Shown here piece after piece: positions 9,888-21,157 of a stretch of 64,000 nucleotides of DNA. A program made the position numbers and the translations under genes. This stretch comes from Clarkia xantiana subsp. parviflora (taxonomy: Eukaryota > Streptophyta > Magnoliopsida > Myrtales > Onagraceae), in NCBI GenBank assembly GCA_036873135.1, contig JAPTYO010000002.1, positions 47,979,452-48,043,451 on the forward strand. The letters are read 5' to 3'. The notes under the pieces are model-generated. The model did not search any database, was not told where the DNA came from, and worked only from the letters and a program-made list of their open reading frames with translations. The number at the start of each line of letters is the position of its first letter. Within the stretch, counting starts at the first letter, position 1.

Positions 9888-12800
9888 TCAGACATGACAT
9901 TTCCTCAAGTGTTCACCACTAAAAGAATGCTTCAACACATTGCCATCGAGGTCTTCCAACTTATACGCATTTCGAGCTGGCATTCCCACGACCTTATAAG
10001 GTCCTACCCATTTTGGCGACATCTTGTTGATCCGATCCAAAAGGGTAAACTCATTCCGACGCCAGACCAGTTCCCCAACAAAGAACTGTCGTGACTTGAC
10101 TCGCCGATTGTAATATCAGGCTGTTGCCAGGCACATCCGAGCCTGGGCCTCCTCGGCATTCCGCCTCTTCTCTTCGACCAAGTCCAAGTCTAGACGCCTC
10201 ATTTCATCATTCGACAGAGGTTCGTAATACCTCGTCCGATGGGATGCCACAGCTATTTCAACGGGAGCAACTGCTTCCGTGCCATAAACAAGGCCAAACG
10301 GAGTCTCCCCGGTCGATCGTTTGGGTGTTGTTCTAACAGCCCAAAGCACATTTTCCAGCTCGTCCAACCATTTGCCCTTCAAGGCGTGGACCCTCTTCTT
10401 CAAGCCATCCATCACGATCTTGTTGGCTGACTCCACCTGTCCATTGGTCTGAGCATGATGGACGGAGGTTGTCCGATGCTCGATCTTCAGTTCCTCCAGG
10501 TACTCCTTACATTGGACCCCGTTAAACGGAGGGCCGTTGTCACTGATCAACACCTTAGGGATCCCATATCTGGATATAATGTGGGTCTGGAGGAATTTGG
10601 GGATATGATTCCCCGTTGTCCTGGCCAATGCCTTAGCTTCTATCCACTTCGAGAAATAATCAATAGCCACAATCAAATATCGGCACTGGCCTTTTGCAAC
10701 TGGAAGGGGTCCCACCAAATCGATTCCCCATTGCGCGAAGGGCCAAGCAATGTTGATGGACGTCAGATCGGCAGCTGGGGCCGCGATATTTGGGGCGTAC
10801 CTCTGGCACGCGTCACAGGATCGGACTAGCATCGTTGCCTCCTTATTCATCGAGGGCCAGTAATAGCCCAGGTTCAGCACTTTCCTCACGACGGATCGGG
10901 CACCTTCATGACAAGCTGAGTATCCTTCGTGCACCTCCCTAAGGATCCGATCTGTGTCGGGCTCAACCACACACTTCAAGTAAGGGGTCAAATGCCCCCT
11001 TTTATACAACTGATTGTCCACCATCACATAATTGGCCGCGATTCGGCGTAATTTGCCAGCTGCTACTTCTTCATCGGGGACTGCCCCCGTAGTCAGGTAC
11101 GCAGCTATCGGGGTCATCCAAGTGGGCTCCTCTGATCCGGTCTCAATGGCACATACCTCCGATTGATCGGTGGTTGACAGGATCACCTTCTCCAAGAAGT
11201 GCACCTTCCGACATTCATCGAGGGTTGCCCCCAAGGCGAACTTGCTCAAGGCATCTGCTTCCACATTATCCTCCCTCGGGATCGCCTCAATATCGAAGCT
11301 CTTGAAACTCTCCTTCAAGATTTGCACCTCACGAAGGAACTTCTTCATCATCAGGCTCTTTGCTTCATACCGCCCTGGACTTGGTTCACAATCACGCTAG
11401 CATCACACTTCACCTTTAAGTGACCAACTCCCGTTCCTTTGGCAATCTTGAGGCCGGTGATGGGAGCCTCATATTCAGTTTCATTGTTGGTGGCCCTAAA
11501 TGTCAAGGCCAAGGCATATCAGAGGGGCTCGCCTCCACCTGGCGGTATCAGTACGAACCCTGCTCCCGATCCTTCTGAATTTGAGGAGCCATCGGTATAC
11601 ATCTCCCAAATGTCTTCGTTATCGGGCTGTTCTGACTGCTCTGCCACCGGGACTTCCATGGTTGCCCCCTCTATAGGGCCCGCTTCTTCTAGATCGGGGG
11701 CTGTAGATTCTGCTATGAAATCTGCCAACGCCTGGCCCTTAATAGCCGTTCTCGGAGCAAAGTGAATGCGGAACTCACTAAGCTCGACTGCCCATTTCAC
11801 TAATCTCCCCGACGCATCAGGTCGGTTCAAAAAATGTTTCAAGGGCTGATTCGTCAAAACAGTAATCTCATGCGCATAGAAGTGAGGTCTCAGCTTCCGA
11901 GCAGTAACAATCAACACATAAAGATACTTCTCAACGGCGGGATAATTTATTTCAGACTTGGCGAGTGCCTTGCTTACATAATAGACGGGGACTTGGTTAC
12001 CCTCTACGACTTTCACTAAGACAGAGCTAACAGCAAATTCAGAAACAGCCAAATACAGATAGAGTGGCTCGCCTGGAATGGGCTTCGCCAACGGTGGGAG
12101 AGTGCGGAGGTGCTGCTTGAGTGCCTGGAACGCCTCTTCACACTTGGCAGTCCACTCAAACTTCTTGATGGCCCTCAGCACTTCAAAGATCGGCATGGAT
12201 CGATCACTTGCCTTGGAAAGGAAGCGATTCATCGCGGCCAATCGGCCATTCAACACCTGCACCTCCCGATGGTTCGTCGGGGACTTCATCTCCTCTATTG
12301 CCTTCAGCTTCTCAGGGTTCATCTCGATTCCCCTCTGGCTCACCATGAAGCCCAGAAACTTCCCCGAGTGCAATCCGAAGGCACACTTGGTCGGGTTCAA
12401 GCGAACTTGATGAAGTCTCATCCGCTCAAACGCTGTGGCCAAGTTGTGAACATGATCCTCGGCCTGTCGGGACTTCACTAGCATATCGTCCACATAGGCC
12501 TCCATCGTTTTTCCTAGCATATCCCCAAACAGCTTGTTCACAATCCTCTGATAAATTGCACCTGCATTGATCAGTCCAAAAGGCATGACATCATAGTGAT
12601 AGATGTCACTATCAGCATAAAAAGCGGTGTGGGGGGCATCCTCCTTGGACATCTTGATCTGATTGTATCCGGAGTAGGCATCCATAAAACTCAGCAACTC
12701 ATGTCCCGATGTGGCATCCACCAGTTGGTCGATCCTCGGGAGCGGATAGCAATCCTTCGGGCATGCTTTGTTCAGGTCGCGGAAATCAACACACATCCGC

Positions 12801-13219
12801 CACTTGCCATTGCTCTTCTTCACCAGGACTGGGTTTGCGACCCAGGTCTGGAATCGGAGCTCCTTAATAAATCCAGCATCAAGCAACCTGCCCACCTCTT
12901 GCTGGATCGCGATCTTCTTGTCGGCACCCATCGGGCGCCTTCTATGTGTAACCGTCTTGATCGCGGGGTCAATCGTCAGCTCATGAGTAATCACATCGGG
13001 GCTGACTCCTGGCATGTCGCTTGGGGACCAGGCAAACAGCTCCTTGAACTCCTTCAACAAATCAATCAGTTCTCGGACCGTCTCCTCAGATAGAGCGGAC
13101 TCGATCTTTACCTTTCTTTGAGGTCCATCGATCTCGACCTCCTTCAAATCCTCTATCGGGGCGGGACGCCCAAACTCCTCTCGAGGATCGGCATCAGTCT
13201 GGAGAATAGTCATAGCCTA
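9888..13219 (-). pseudogene. pol: pol of TE-A: RT, RNase H, archaeal-type RNase H, integrase
   Basis: Makes cDNA from element RNA and integrates it. In order: reverse transcriptase (MCVDFRDLNKACPKDCYPLP near 12770; catalytic YVDDM at 12482-12496), RNase H with a thumb/connection region, a second RNase H beginning MYTDGSS near 11590 (the Tat-lineage hallmark), the integrase zinc domain H-H-C-C (about 10780-10930), the catalytic core with WGIDLVGPLP, ISDNGPPFNG and QVESANK, and a C-terminal GPY/F-like KWVGPYKV near 10000, ending at a stop at 9888. Broken by stop CGA to TGA at 11519-11521, a 1-nt deletion near 11370, and a stop at 10116-10118. Upstream, the reading frame was originally continuous with gag-pro, as still seen in TE-B. 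Confidence 0.92.
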
Positions 13220-15482
13220 CCGATTCCTCCTTCGAGTGGCATTGACATAGCACTTCCTGGAGGCAAGCTGATCGCCCTGGACCCCCCCCCCCCCCCCCCC
13301 CCGATTCTGTGGTCGGTCGGGAACTTCATCTTTTGATGGACAGTTGAGGCAATTGCCCCCAGTGGGTTGATGGTGGTCCTCCCGATAATGGCATTCTAAG
13401 TCCCCGCAGACTCGACCACCACGAACTCCATGTTCCTCTTCTCCGACTTCCAACCACTTCCGAACTCGTCCGGTAAGGTAATCATCCCCACCGGGTAAGA
13501 GGTAGAGCCAGAAAATCCGACCATCGGGAAGTCCGCACGCTTCAGATCCTTCTTGGTTTTTCCCATGGCCTCCAGCGCATCCATGAACAAAATTTCGGAG
13601 GAGCTCCCTCCATCTATCAAGATTCTCTTCATCTCGTACCCATCCACGTTCAGGGTCACGACCAAAGCATCATCGTGCGGGGTCTCCACACCTATTAGGT
13701 CCTCCGCTGAGAAGGGAATCACCATTTCTTCTTTCGGAGTCCAATTTCGGGCCCTCTTGCCCAGCACCACAGGAATAGGAATTCGAGAAGCATAGACCTC
13801 CCGAGATGCCGTGGTATCACCTCCTGCAGCAAATCCTCCGTGGATCACATTAATGGTTCCCCGCTTCTCCTTGCGAGCATTGGAAGACTCGGGCTTCTCC
13901 TTCTTCGGGGACCGATCGCGGGATCGGGAACGGGACCGCGATCGGGACCGGGAACGGGATCGGCCCCGTTGTCCAGCCACAAATTTATTGAGCTTCCCCC
14001 TCTTGATCAGCTTCTCAATCTCCGTCTTCAACTCCCGACAGTGGTTAGTGTCGTGACTGCTGGCACGGTGGAAACGACAATAACATCGGTGCGAGCTCCC
14101 ATGAACTCTCCATCCTTCTTCGGGGGGGTACCTGGCGATACCCTGTCGGTCCATCACCGCCAACACAGCACCCATGGAACAAATGAGAGGAGTGTAATGG
14201 TCCTCCCGCTTGTCCGACTTCGAGGGACGTTTGTCTTCCCTCCGATCAGGACGGCCTCGACCCCGACTGCTCTCGGGTTTATCTTTCCTCCTGCAATCGT
14301 CCGAGGACTTGAAAAACTGCTTCCCCTTGTTCGATTTCGGAGGTTCGAGCTCTCCGGTAGCTATCTTCGACTCCTGTACGTCGATTTGTTGCTTTACCCT
14401 CTTCTGCAGCGCCTTCATGTTCCACACAGCCTTCTCAGCCACGCTGTGCATCAGGTCGGAACCATATGGTGCTGTTAGGTTCCGAATGAAGGTGCGGATG
14501 CTCTCTCCCTCCGACATTTCCTCATCAATCTCGGCCACGCTGGCAGTGTACCTCTGGTAGTAATGCGCCAGCGACTCATCGGGCCTCTGTACCACCTCAG
14601 CCAGGGACCTCGCGCTTTTCAGGAAACGCCGACGGCCCTGGTACTGCTGGATGAAACGATCATGCATCTGGCTCCAGGTAAAGATGCACCCTGGAGGAAG
14701 GCCGAAGAACCACGTCAGGGCCCTGTCACCAAGCGTGGCCGGGAACAGGACGCACACTATATCGTCATTCGGGGCTCTGCCTAGACAAGCCATAACGTGC
14801 TTCTGGACATGGCGAACTGGATCTCCCTCGCCATCATACTCCTTGATTGTCGGGATGCCAAGCCCTGGCGGGGCAGTGGTGTTAGTGGTGTTCACCAATC
14901 GGGGAACAAAGGGATGAGTGGATCGATCCCTCAGCTCCGACATCATCTTCTTCTGGTCCCCCATACAGATGCTCACGATCTTCACCATCTGGTCGGGGGT
15001 GATAGGACAATTAAGAGGGATGGTCCTATGCTGCACCGGTCCAGGCCCATCAATCACGAACTGCTCCGACTGAGGGGGTCCTTACCCTTGTCCTGGTGCT
15101 CGGGTTGGGCCTCCTGCTCGTCCCGATTCTCCCTCGGTGGAGGCGGAGGCAGAGGCAACTCTTCCTCCTTCTTCTTTGCAGCCTCCCTTCGGTCCTGGAG
15201 AGCCTCCATAGTCTCCAGGAATATCGGCATGGCATCCATCACAGCCTTCGCCAAATCCCCCTTTGTCGGAGCATCCTGGTCCCTCCTCGGGATCTCTTCT
15301 CTGCCCTCCGACAAGTTTCGAATGGAATCCTCGTGATCGTCATGATGCCCCCCTGTTTGGGAAACAGCCTGGGGAGGATCATTCTGATCAACAGTGCGCT
15401 CCGGCAGCCCTGAATTCAGAGTTCCAGCAGGATGGCGGGAACCGCCGGATTGCCCTTGTTTCTTCTTCTGCTTGCCAGCCAT
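13220..15482 (-). pseudogene. gag: gag-protease of TE-A
   Basis: Structural Gag and aspartic protease. It starts MAGKQKKKQGQ at 15482, 35 bp after the primer site. The capsid core (about 14350-14850) has the retrotransposon gag pattern (GEGDPVRHVQ, ALTWFF, FIQQYQGRR, SLAHYYQRY). The knuckle is CYCRFHRASSHDTNHC (C-x2-H-x4-H-x4-C), near 14040-14085. A run of Arg-Ser dipeptides follows (13915-13965), then protease with ILIDGGSSSEILF near 13600. Broken by a 1-nt deletion near 15060, a stop in place of Tyr at 13396-13398, and a 21-base C run at 13282-13302 absent from TE-B. Confidence 0.9.
13282..13302. repeat. Poly(C) tract of 21 within TE-A pro-pol
   Basis: Uninterrupted run of C where TE-B has 'gacctccccgactccg'. 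It lies in the linker after the protease. It may be real slippage or an assembly artefact. Confidence 0.85.
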
Positions 15483-15516
15483 CGATTGGGTAGAAGCTAT
15501 CTTTTCTTTTTGTTAC

Positions 15517-15535
15517 GTTCCCACAAACGGCGCCA
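15517..15535 (-). other. TE-A primer binding site
   Basis: Minus strand reads TGGCGCCGTTTGTGGGAAC one base inside the 5' LTR. The first ten bases match the complement of the plant tRNA-Asp 3' end (TGGCGCCGTT). Confidence 0.8.
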
Positions 15536-15536
15536 A

Positions 15537-16212
15537 TGTTGGATCACGGTTGGAACTCCGGCACGTTCTTAACGGAAGTCTAAACTCCTTTGCTCCAAGT
15601 AATCCTGCAAGAAGGGGATAGACCGGGCGGTGACCCAGAATCCCTCTCCGATGCTTAAATGAGTATCTCGATGTAGGCAGGCAAGTATGAGTATGTGAAT
15701 GTGAATGTCTCAATCCTGAGGTAACTCCTTCCTTTATATAGGGGAGGAGTTACCCCAGTTACCTGTTGCGATAACTGTTGGGGGCAGTTAGCCCTTCCGT
15801 TTATCACGGCCACTTGCCCACGTTCCGTCTTTTTGAGCCACTTCCCCCACTATGTTGATAATGGGTGCGTTTCTCGGCCTCATTCTCTGGTGGCAAGTCC
15901 CGACGGATGTCGGGGACTCCAGAGTTATCTCCTTTGGTCACCGCTCGGGGCCCCTCGTCATCGGGACAGGGCCAGCATTCTCAGGGATTCAATATCGGGG
16001 CCTACTTAAAGGCATATTATCGGGGCCTACTTAAAGGCATATTATCGGGGCCTACTTAAAAGCATATCATCGGGAGCGTTCAGCTCATATGTCGGGACCG
16101 ACCTTGTCGGGTCCCCTCGTATTGGTCTTCTAAGCTTCTTTTGGGGCCCAGTGGGCCTACTTCGCCGTTTAGTCGTCGTTAATGGGCCTAACGGCTATAT
16201 CGAAACCCATCA
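15537..16212 (-). repeat. TE-A 5' LTR (676 bp)
   Basis: Begins TGTTGGATCACGG and ends AAACCCATCA on plus, so TG...CA in element orientation. The LTR promoter TATA is TATATAAA on minus (15733-15740). U3 holds three copies of 'cggggcctacttaaaggcat' (15995-16065). The shared leader motif 'ctctccgatgcttaaatgag' is at about 15644. Similar along its length to the TE-B LTRs. Confidence 0.9.
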
Positions 16213-18461
16213 CCTAGGATGCCGTTATATGCCCCCAGGTTGTCCACCACCACAAATGAGACGTCTATATGCAATGCCTTCCACCCGTCTCCAAGGATAA
16301 CTGGAAGTGTAATCATGCCCAATGGGTGGGTTGCCGCTCCTGCGAAACTAACCAACGGAAACGTGCTCGGCGAGAGATCGGCTTACGTTTTCCCATATTT
16401 TTTAGTACTTCTATATGCACTAAATCCGCAGCATTCCCACCATCTACCAGAATCCTTTGCACGTCAAATCCATTGATGTCCATTGTTATGACCAAAGCAT
16501 CATCATGGGGATACACTATGTGTTTCTTGACGGGATTTGAGAACGGGATGATTATGTCTTCCTTCTCTGGTTGTCGCCTCTTTCCGTACTTGGGCAGAAC
16601 TTGCAGCTACGAGGCATAGACATCCCGAGCGTTAGAAACGCTACCTCCTGCCGCTGGCCCACCATGGATTACGTTGATGACACCACGCTTTGGCGGTGGT
16701 GGGTTTTCATTCACTTTCTCCTTTCCCTTGTTTCCCTTTCCGGGTTGCTCTGCATGGTTCTTCTTTTGTCGTTTGTCGCCTTGCTTGACATATTTCTTGA
16801 GCTCTCCTTTAAGGATGAAATTGTTTATACGAAATCGCAAGCTGACACAGCTGTTCGTTTCATGGTCGTAGACTTCATGGTTTTCACACCATTTATCTTC
16901 CTGCTTTCCCAGTGGCCCCTTTCGGAAGTTTGCTGGCTCCCTCCACATATTATCCTCTTTAATCTTCTTCAGGATTACGGAAAGTGGTGCATTCAAAGAA
17001 ATGCATTCTGCCAGGTTCACTTCTTTTGGTCTTTGGAATTCGGGCTGATATGGCCTCTTATGGGGATGGAATTGTCTCACTTGCTGCGGGCCTTGTCGGG
17101 GTTTTGCTTGCTTCTCCTTAGCGCGAGCTGCACTAACTTTAGCCTTATGTTGCTCTCTGAATCTGTCCAGTTCCACGAATTCTTTTACCCTTGCCGCCAA
17201 TTCTTCCAGTGTCTTAGCTGGGCGTTTTGACATCTTTTCAGCCAGGGCATATCCTCTTCGGCCTAAATTTTCAATGAAGGCGCGCACGATTTCTCCTTCG
17301 GTGATGTTTCCTTGAATGTCTGAGATGTTTTGATTGAAGCGGATGTAATAATCTGCTAACGACTCGTCGTTTTGCTGTGTCACCTCATTCAACGCGTTCG
17401 GCCCTTTAAGGAGTGTACGCTCTCCCATGTATCTTTGAATGAATTTTGCCTTTAGATATGCCCATGACGTAAATTTCCGCATGGTAGCGAAAAGACCCAA
17501 TGTGTGGCAGTTCCAACGAGAGTATTAGCAAATGTCATGTCAACAGGATGCAGGTTGTCCTATCGTCCCAGCAGAGAAGCTTCATGTTGTTGCACATGCT
17601 CGATTGGATCTCCTTTTCCTCTATATTTTTCTCCACCGATTCTGTATAGGGCATCTGGAACGTCACTGTGCACTAGTTCATCAGAGAATGGCTGTGATGC
17701 ATTCTCTTCTAGGGCATGCATTCCCTTCATCTTCGATTGCTTCATTTTTCTCTCAATCATTTCTTCTAAGGCCTTAGCCGTGGGTCCCGTGATTGGGATG
17801 TCATTGTCGTACGCGGGCTTCCTCCACCCATCGTTGCATGTGTCAGCATGGCTTGTTGTCTTAAAGCTCTCCTCCTTGTGTAGGCGTTGTGAATTGCTCA
17901 CAGGAGGTTGCTTCCATCTCACTCCTTGTTCTTGCTTCATGCCAACACTTGGGGTGCATTAACGTGCTGGTCCTGCCTTGCCTATCGATAGGTATCTTCA
18001 GAGTCTCCTACTACCTCTGGGTGTCGCGGCTTTTGCTGGTTGGCATCATGTGACGCCTCCCTGGCTGGTGCAGCTTGTTCATTAGCACGCGGGGGTGGTG
18101 GCGGAAGTGCAGCATATCCTTGACTCCTTAAGATCTCCATGAGAGCAAGAAGTTCTTCAAGTGCCGCCATCATTGCCGGTGTGACTGTAGGCATGTTGGC
18201 TGCATTCCTTGGTTGTTGCTGTGCTGCCTCAGCTGGCATTCCTGATGGCAATTCCAGATTCACCCTCGTCCTTTGCTCTTGCGGAGGAGCATTGTTTTGA
18301 TCTTCCGGCCCGTACTGTGCAGGAGGGGCATTTGTGGACGGCATGGATGAAGCCGTAGATTCTACGTCCGGAATATGAAAAGGTCCTGGTTGACTTCTCG
18401 TTGGTTTCATCTTGCTTGCGCCCGCTTTCTTTGGTCGTCTTCCTGTCATGGCTTGCAGCAT
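16213..18461 (-). pseudogene. gag: gag-protease of TE-E, protease cut by TE-A
   Basis: Starts MLQAMTGRRPKKAG at 18461, just inside the primer site. Pro-rich N-terminus; capsid core split by frameshifts near 17982 and 17540 (GKGDPIEHVQQHEASL before, AKFIQRYMGERTLLKG and SLADYYIRFNQNISDIQG after). The knuckle is WCENHEVYDHETNSC near 16880. Protease has ILVDGGNAADLV near 16440 and runs to VVDNLGAYNGILG, where TE-A is inserted. The internal stop at 16607 and further frame changes make it non-functional. The N-terminus is nearly the same as in TE-F, so the two are one family. Confidence 0.85.
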
Positions 18462-18478
18462 GGCTTTTTGTTCGAATC

Positions 18479-18494
18479 ACTTCAGACGGCGCCA
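18479..18494 (-). other. TE-E primer binding site
   Basis: Minus strand TGGCGCCGTCTGAAGTG beside the 5' LTR end; nine bases match the tRNA-Asp 3' end complement. Confidence 0.75.
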
Positions 18495-18496
18495 AA

Positions 18497-19132
18497 TGTT
18501 ATGTTCGCTTCCACCTGGGTAGCTTCGGGCATCCTTTTTCACGAACGGGCTCGAGATGTGTGTATAAGGACGGGCCGCGATCCTTAAATCACAATCACTG
18601 AACTAATCTTCAAGTCCTCGACCTTGAACTCTCGACCTTCAGGTCCTGCACGAGGGGCAGTAACCAGCGTGGGAGGGGGGAATGCTGGTTGGGCCCGCTC
18701 CCACGCTCAATTTAGAACTTCTAGAGAGAAAAAGTCTTAGAGAGAAGTCAGAGCATCCAAAGTCCAAAATATGAGGGAGTTGTCTAGAATGGGAGACCTA
18801 GGCCCCTATTTATAGGGAATCTAAAGATCATGCCCAGTTTTGCACTACTTGATGTCGGTATGAAGGAAGACGTATACCTTCATCAAGGTGGACTATGCAT
18901 GCATCGACTTCTCGCACTTGGCAAAATAATCGGGGTGAGCATACGAAGAAAATCGGCAATCCGGGCCTCCGGATCGCCTTAGGGCAATCCGGAAGTCCTT
19001 CGGTCCGGGTACTGCGCGTATCCCGGACTGTTTTAGACCTGGGTGTCCGCGAAAGAGTCTTTTTATGGGTTTTGGGGTAATTTACGAGGCCCGAAATGTA
19101 AATACGAACCCGAGTTGGACAGATATCTAACA
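18497..19132 (-). repeat. TE-E 5' LTR (636 bp)
   Basis: Plus strand TGTTATGTTCGC ... GATATCTAACA. TATA box TATAAATA on minus near 18807-18814. Leader hairpin arms AACCAGC (18662-18668) and GCTGGTT (18684-18690) enclose a G/C homopolymer loop. It abuts TE-F gag at 19133. Confidence 0.86.
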
Positions 19133-20135
19133 GTAGTGAAAAGAACCAGTGTGCGGCAGTTCCAACGAGAGTATTAGCAAATGTCATGGCAACATGAAGC
19201 GGGTTGTCAGTTCGTCCTGGCAAAGAAGCTTCATGTTGTTGTACATATTCGATTGGATCTCCTTTTCCTCTATAATTTTCTCCACCGATTCTGTATAGGG
19301 CATCTGGAACGTGACTGTGTACTAGTTCATCAGAGAATAGATCTGATGCATTCTCTTCAAGGTCGTGCATTCCCTTCATCTTTGACTGCTTCATCTTTCT
19401 CTCAATCATTTCTTCTAAGGCCTTAGTCGTAAGTCCCGTGATTGGGATGTCATTGTCATATGCGGGCTTCCTCCACCCATCATTGCATGTGTCAGCATGG
19501 CTTGCTGTCTTAAATCTATCTTCCTTGTGTAGGCGTTGTGAATTGCTCACAGGAGGTTGCTTCCATCTTACTCTTTGTTGTTGCTTCACGCCAATACTTG
19601 GGGTGTATGAACGTGGTGGCTACTGCCTGGCCTGTCGGTAGGTACCTTCAGAGTCTCCCACTCCTTCTGGATGCTGCGGCTTTTGATGGTTGACACCATG
19701 CGACGCCTCCCTAGCTGGTGCACCTTGTTCGTTAGCATGCGGGGGTGGTGGCGGAGGTGCGGCATATCCTTGACTCCTTAAAATCTCCCTGAGAGCAAGG
19801 AGTTCTTCAAGTGCTGCCATCATCGCCGGTGTGACTGGAGGCATGTTGGTTGCATTCCTTGGTTGTTGTTGTACTTCCTCAGCTGGCATCCCAGATGGGA
19901 ATTCCTGATTCATCCTCGTCCTTTGCTTTTGCGCAGGTGCATTGTTTTCATCTTCCGGCCCATATTGTGTAGGAGGGGCATTTATGGATGCCATGGATGA
20001 AGCCGTAGATTCTAAATCTGGAATATGAGAAGGTCCTGGTTGGCTTCTCGTTGGTTTCACCTTGCTTGCACCCGCCTTCTTTGGTCGTCTTCCTGTCATA
20101 GCTTGCGGTACGGCACGACTTTTTGTTCGAATCAC
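19133..20135 (-). pseudogene. gag: gag N-terminal part of TE-F
   Basis: First ORF (20135-19620) has the same Pro-rich N-terminus as TE-E (MTGRRPKKAGASK, VTPAMMAALEELLAL). The second ORF, read in the 19589-19133 interval, continues NDIPITGLTTKALEEMIERK, ENYRGKGDPIEYVQQHEASL and AAHWFFSL, the start of the capsid core. It stops exactly where the TE-E LTR begins at 19132. A stop near 19620 separates the two parts. Remaining domains are outside the window. Confidence 0.85.
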
Positions 20136-20148
20136 TCAGACGGCGCCA
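20133..20148 (-). other. TE-F primer binding site
   Basis: Minus strand TGGCGCCGTCTGAGTG next to the LTR. Confidence 0.72.
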
Positions 20149-20150
20149 AA

Positions 20151-20829
20151 TTTTAAGTCAGCTTCAACTTGGGTAACTTCGGGCTTCTCTCCCACGAACA
20201 GGCTCTGGATGTGTGCACGGGAACGGGTATCTGTCTGTATGCCACGAACCTTGAGACACGATCCTCGAACTAATCTTCAACTTCCCGACTTTGATCTCTC
20301 GAACACCGGGTCCTGCACAAGGGGCAGTAACCAGCGTGGAAGAGGGGGGGAATGCTGGTTGGGCCCTCTCCGACGCTCAAGTCATAATCTTTTAGAGAGA
20401 GAAATCCTTTCAGAGAGAAGTCAGAGCACGAAATGCTAGAATGAGGGAGTTGTTTAAAATGGGAGACCTGTGCCCCTATTTATAGGGAACCTAAGGATCA
20501 TGCCCAGTTTTGAACGGCTTGATGTCAGTATGAAGGAAAACGTATACCGTCATCAAGGTGGACTATGTGTGCACTGAGTTCTCGCACTTGGCAAAATAAT
20601 CGGGATAAGCGTGTGGAGAACGTCGGTAATCCGGACCTACCCGGATTGTTTAGCAATCCAGAGGTCCGGATTGCCTTAAGGCAATCCGGAAGTCCTCCGG
20701 TCCGGGTACTGCGTGTATTCCGGACCGTTTTGGACTTGGGTGTCCGCGAAAGAGTTCTTTTACGGGTTTTGGAGTATTTTGCGAGACCCGAAATGTAAAT
20801 ACGAACCCGAATTGGACAGATATCTAACA
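20151..20829 (-). repeat. TE-F 5' LTR (679 bp)
   Basis: Same family as the TE-E LTR but clearly diverged. The terminal TG has become TT (TTTTAAGTCAGC), and the other end is ATATCTAACA. TATA box on minus near 20477-20484. Leader hairpin arms at 20329-20335 and 20354-20360 are conserved; next to them is 'ctctccgacgctcaagtcat'. Confidence 0.85.
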
Positions 20830-21157
20830 GCCCCCTTTTGATCATCGAATTTACTCATTATTTGATCTTCTTTTTCTAATTTCTTCATCAACAGGCTTCC
20901 AGGGATTCCCTCCAATATTCTCGTCTGATGATCGATTTTCTTAAGGAATTACAATAGACCAAACCGAAACTTAGGGACTTAGCGCCTTTAGAAGATATAG
21001 GAGAGGTTCGGATCCTTAGAGAGGAGAATGCCAAGTTGAGGGAAGATCTTAAGAAGGCGGCTGAAACGTTTACTGCTTTTGAACGAGAGCTTCATAAAAG
21101 TGATGAATCTTTACAAAGTTCCCTTTTGTTGGTCAAAGAATACTGTAATCTGCTGGG

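Larger units (their letters stand above)
5943..16212 (-). mobile_element. TE-A: Tat-like gag-pol LTR retrotransposon with aORF, 3' LTR mostly deleted
   Basis: Minus-oriented. The 5' LTR (15537-16212) is complete; the 3' LTR survives only as about 190 bp (5943-6135), having lost both ends. The inside holds gag, protease, reverse transcriptase, RNase H, a second RNase H and integrase on minus, then a short tandem array and the antisense gene on plus. It lies inside TE-E protease codons; CCTAG at 16213-16217 is the candidate target duplication, but its partner was removed by the deletion at the left end. It belongs to the same family as TE-B, with which it aligns throughout. All coding units are broken. 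Confidence 0.88.
1..19132 (-). mobile_element. TE-E: gag-pro LTR retrotransposon, 3' end outside window, split by TE-A
   Basis: Minus-oriented Ty3/gypsy element. Its 5' LTR is 18497-19132. Gag-pro runs leftwards to 16213, where TE-A is inserted inside the protease. The element resumes at about 5942 with a second gag-like ORF, then the antisense gene, a minisatellite and a 3' spacer that reaches position 1. Its 3' LTR is not in the window. The part left of TE-A aligns block by block with TE-D (minisatellite, aORF start, array), which is how I assign 1-5942 to this element. It sits in the gag of TE-F; the candidate target duplication on the right is GTAGT at 19133-19137, and its partner lies outside. 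No reverse transcriptase or integrase is present, so it is non-autonomous. Confidence 0.72.
19133..20829 (-). mobile_element. TE-F: 5' part of a gag-pro element, interrupted by TE-E
   Basis: LTR 20151-20829 plus the first third of gag. The remainder lies beyond TE-E, left of the window. Inserted in an intron of the TE-H antisense gene, 65 bp before its 3' splice site. Candidate target duplication GCCCC at 20830-20834; partner not visible. Confidence 0.75.

Noticed and set aside
13811..14056. Plus-strand RDRERDRDRDRERDR-rich ORFs opposite the Gag RS run (also 49660-49869)
   Set aside because: Shadow of the repeated codons of the RS run on the coding strand; no independent support.
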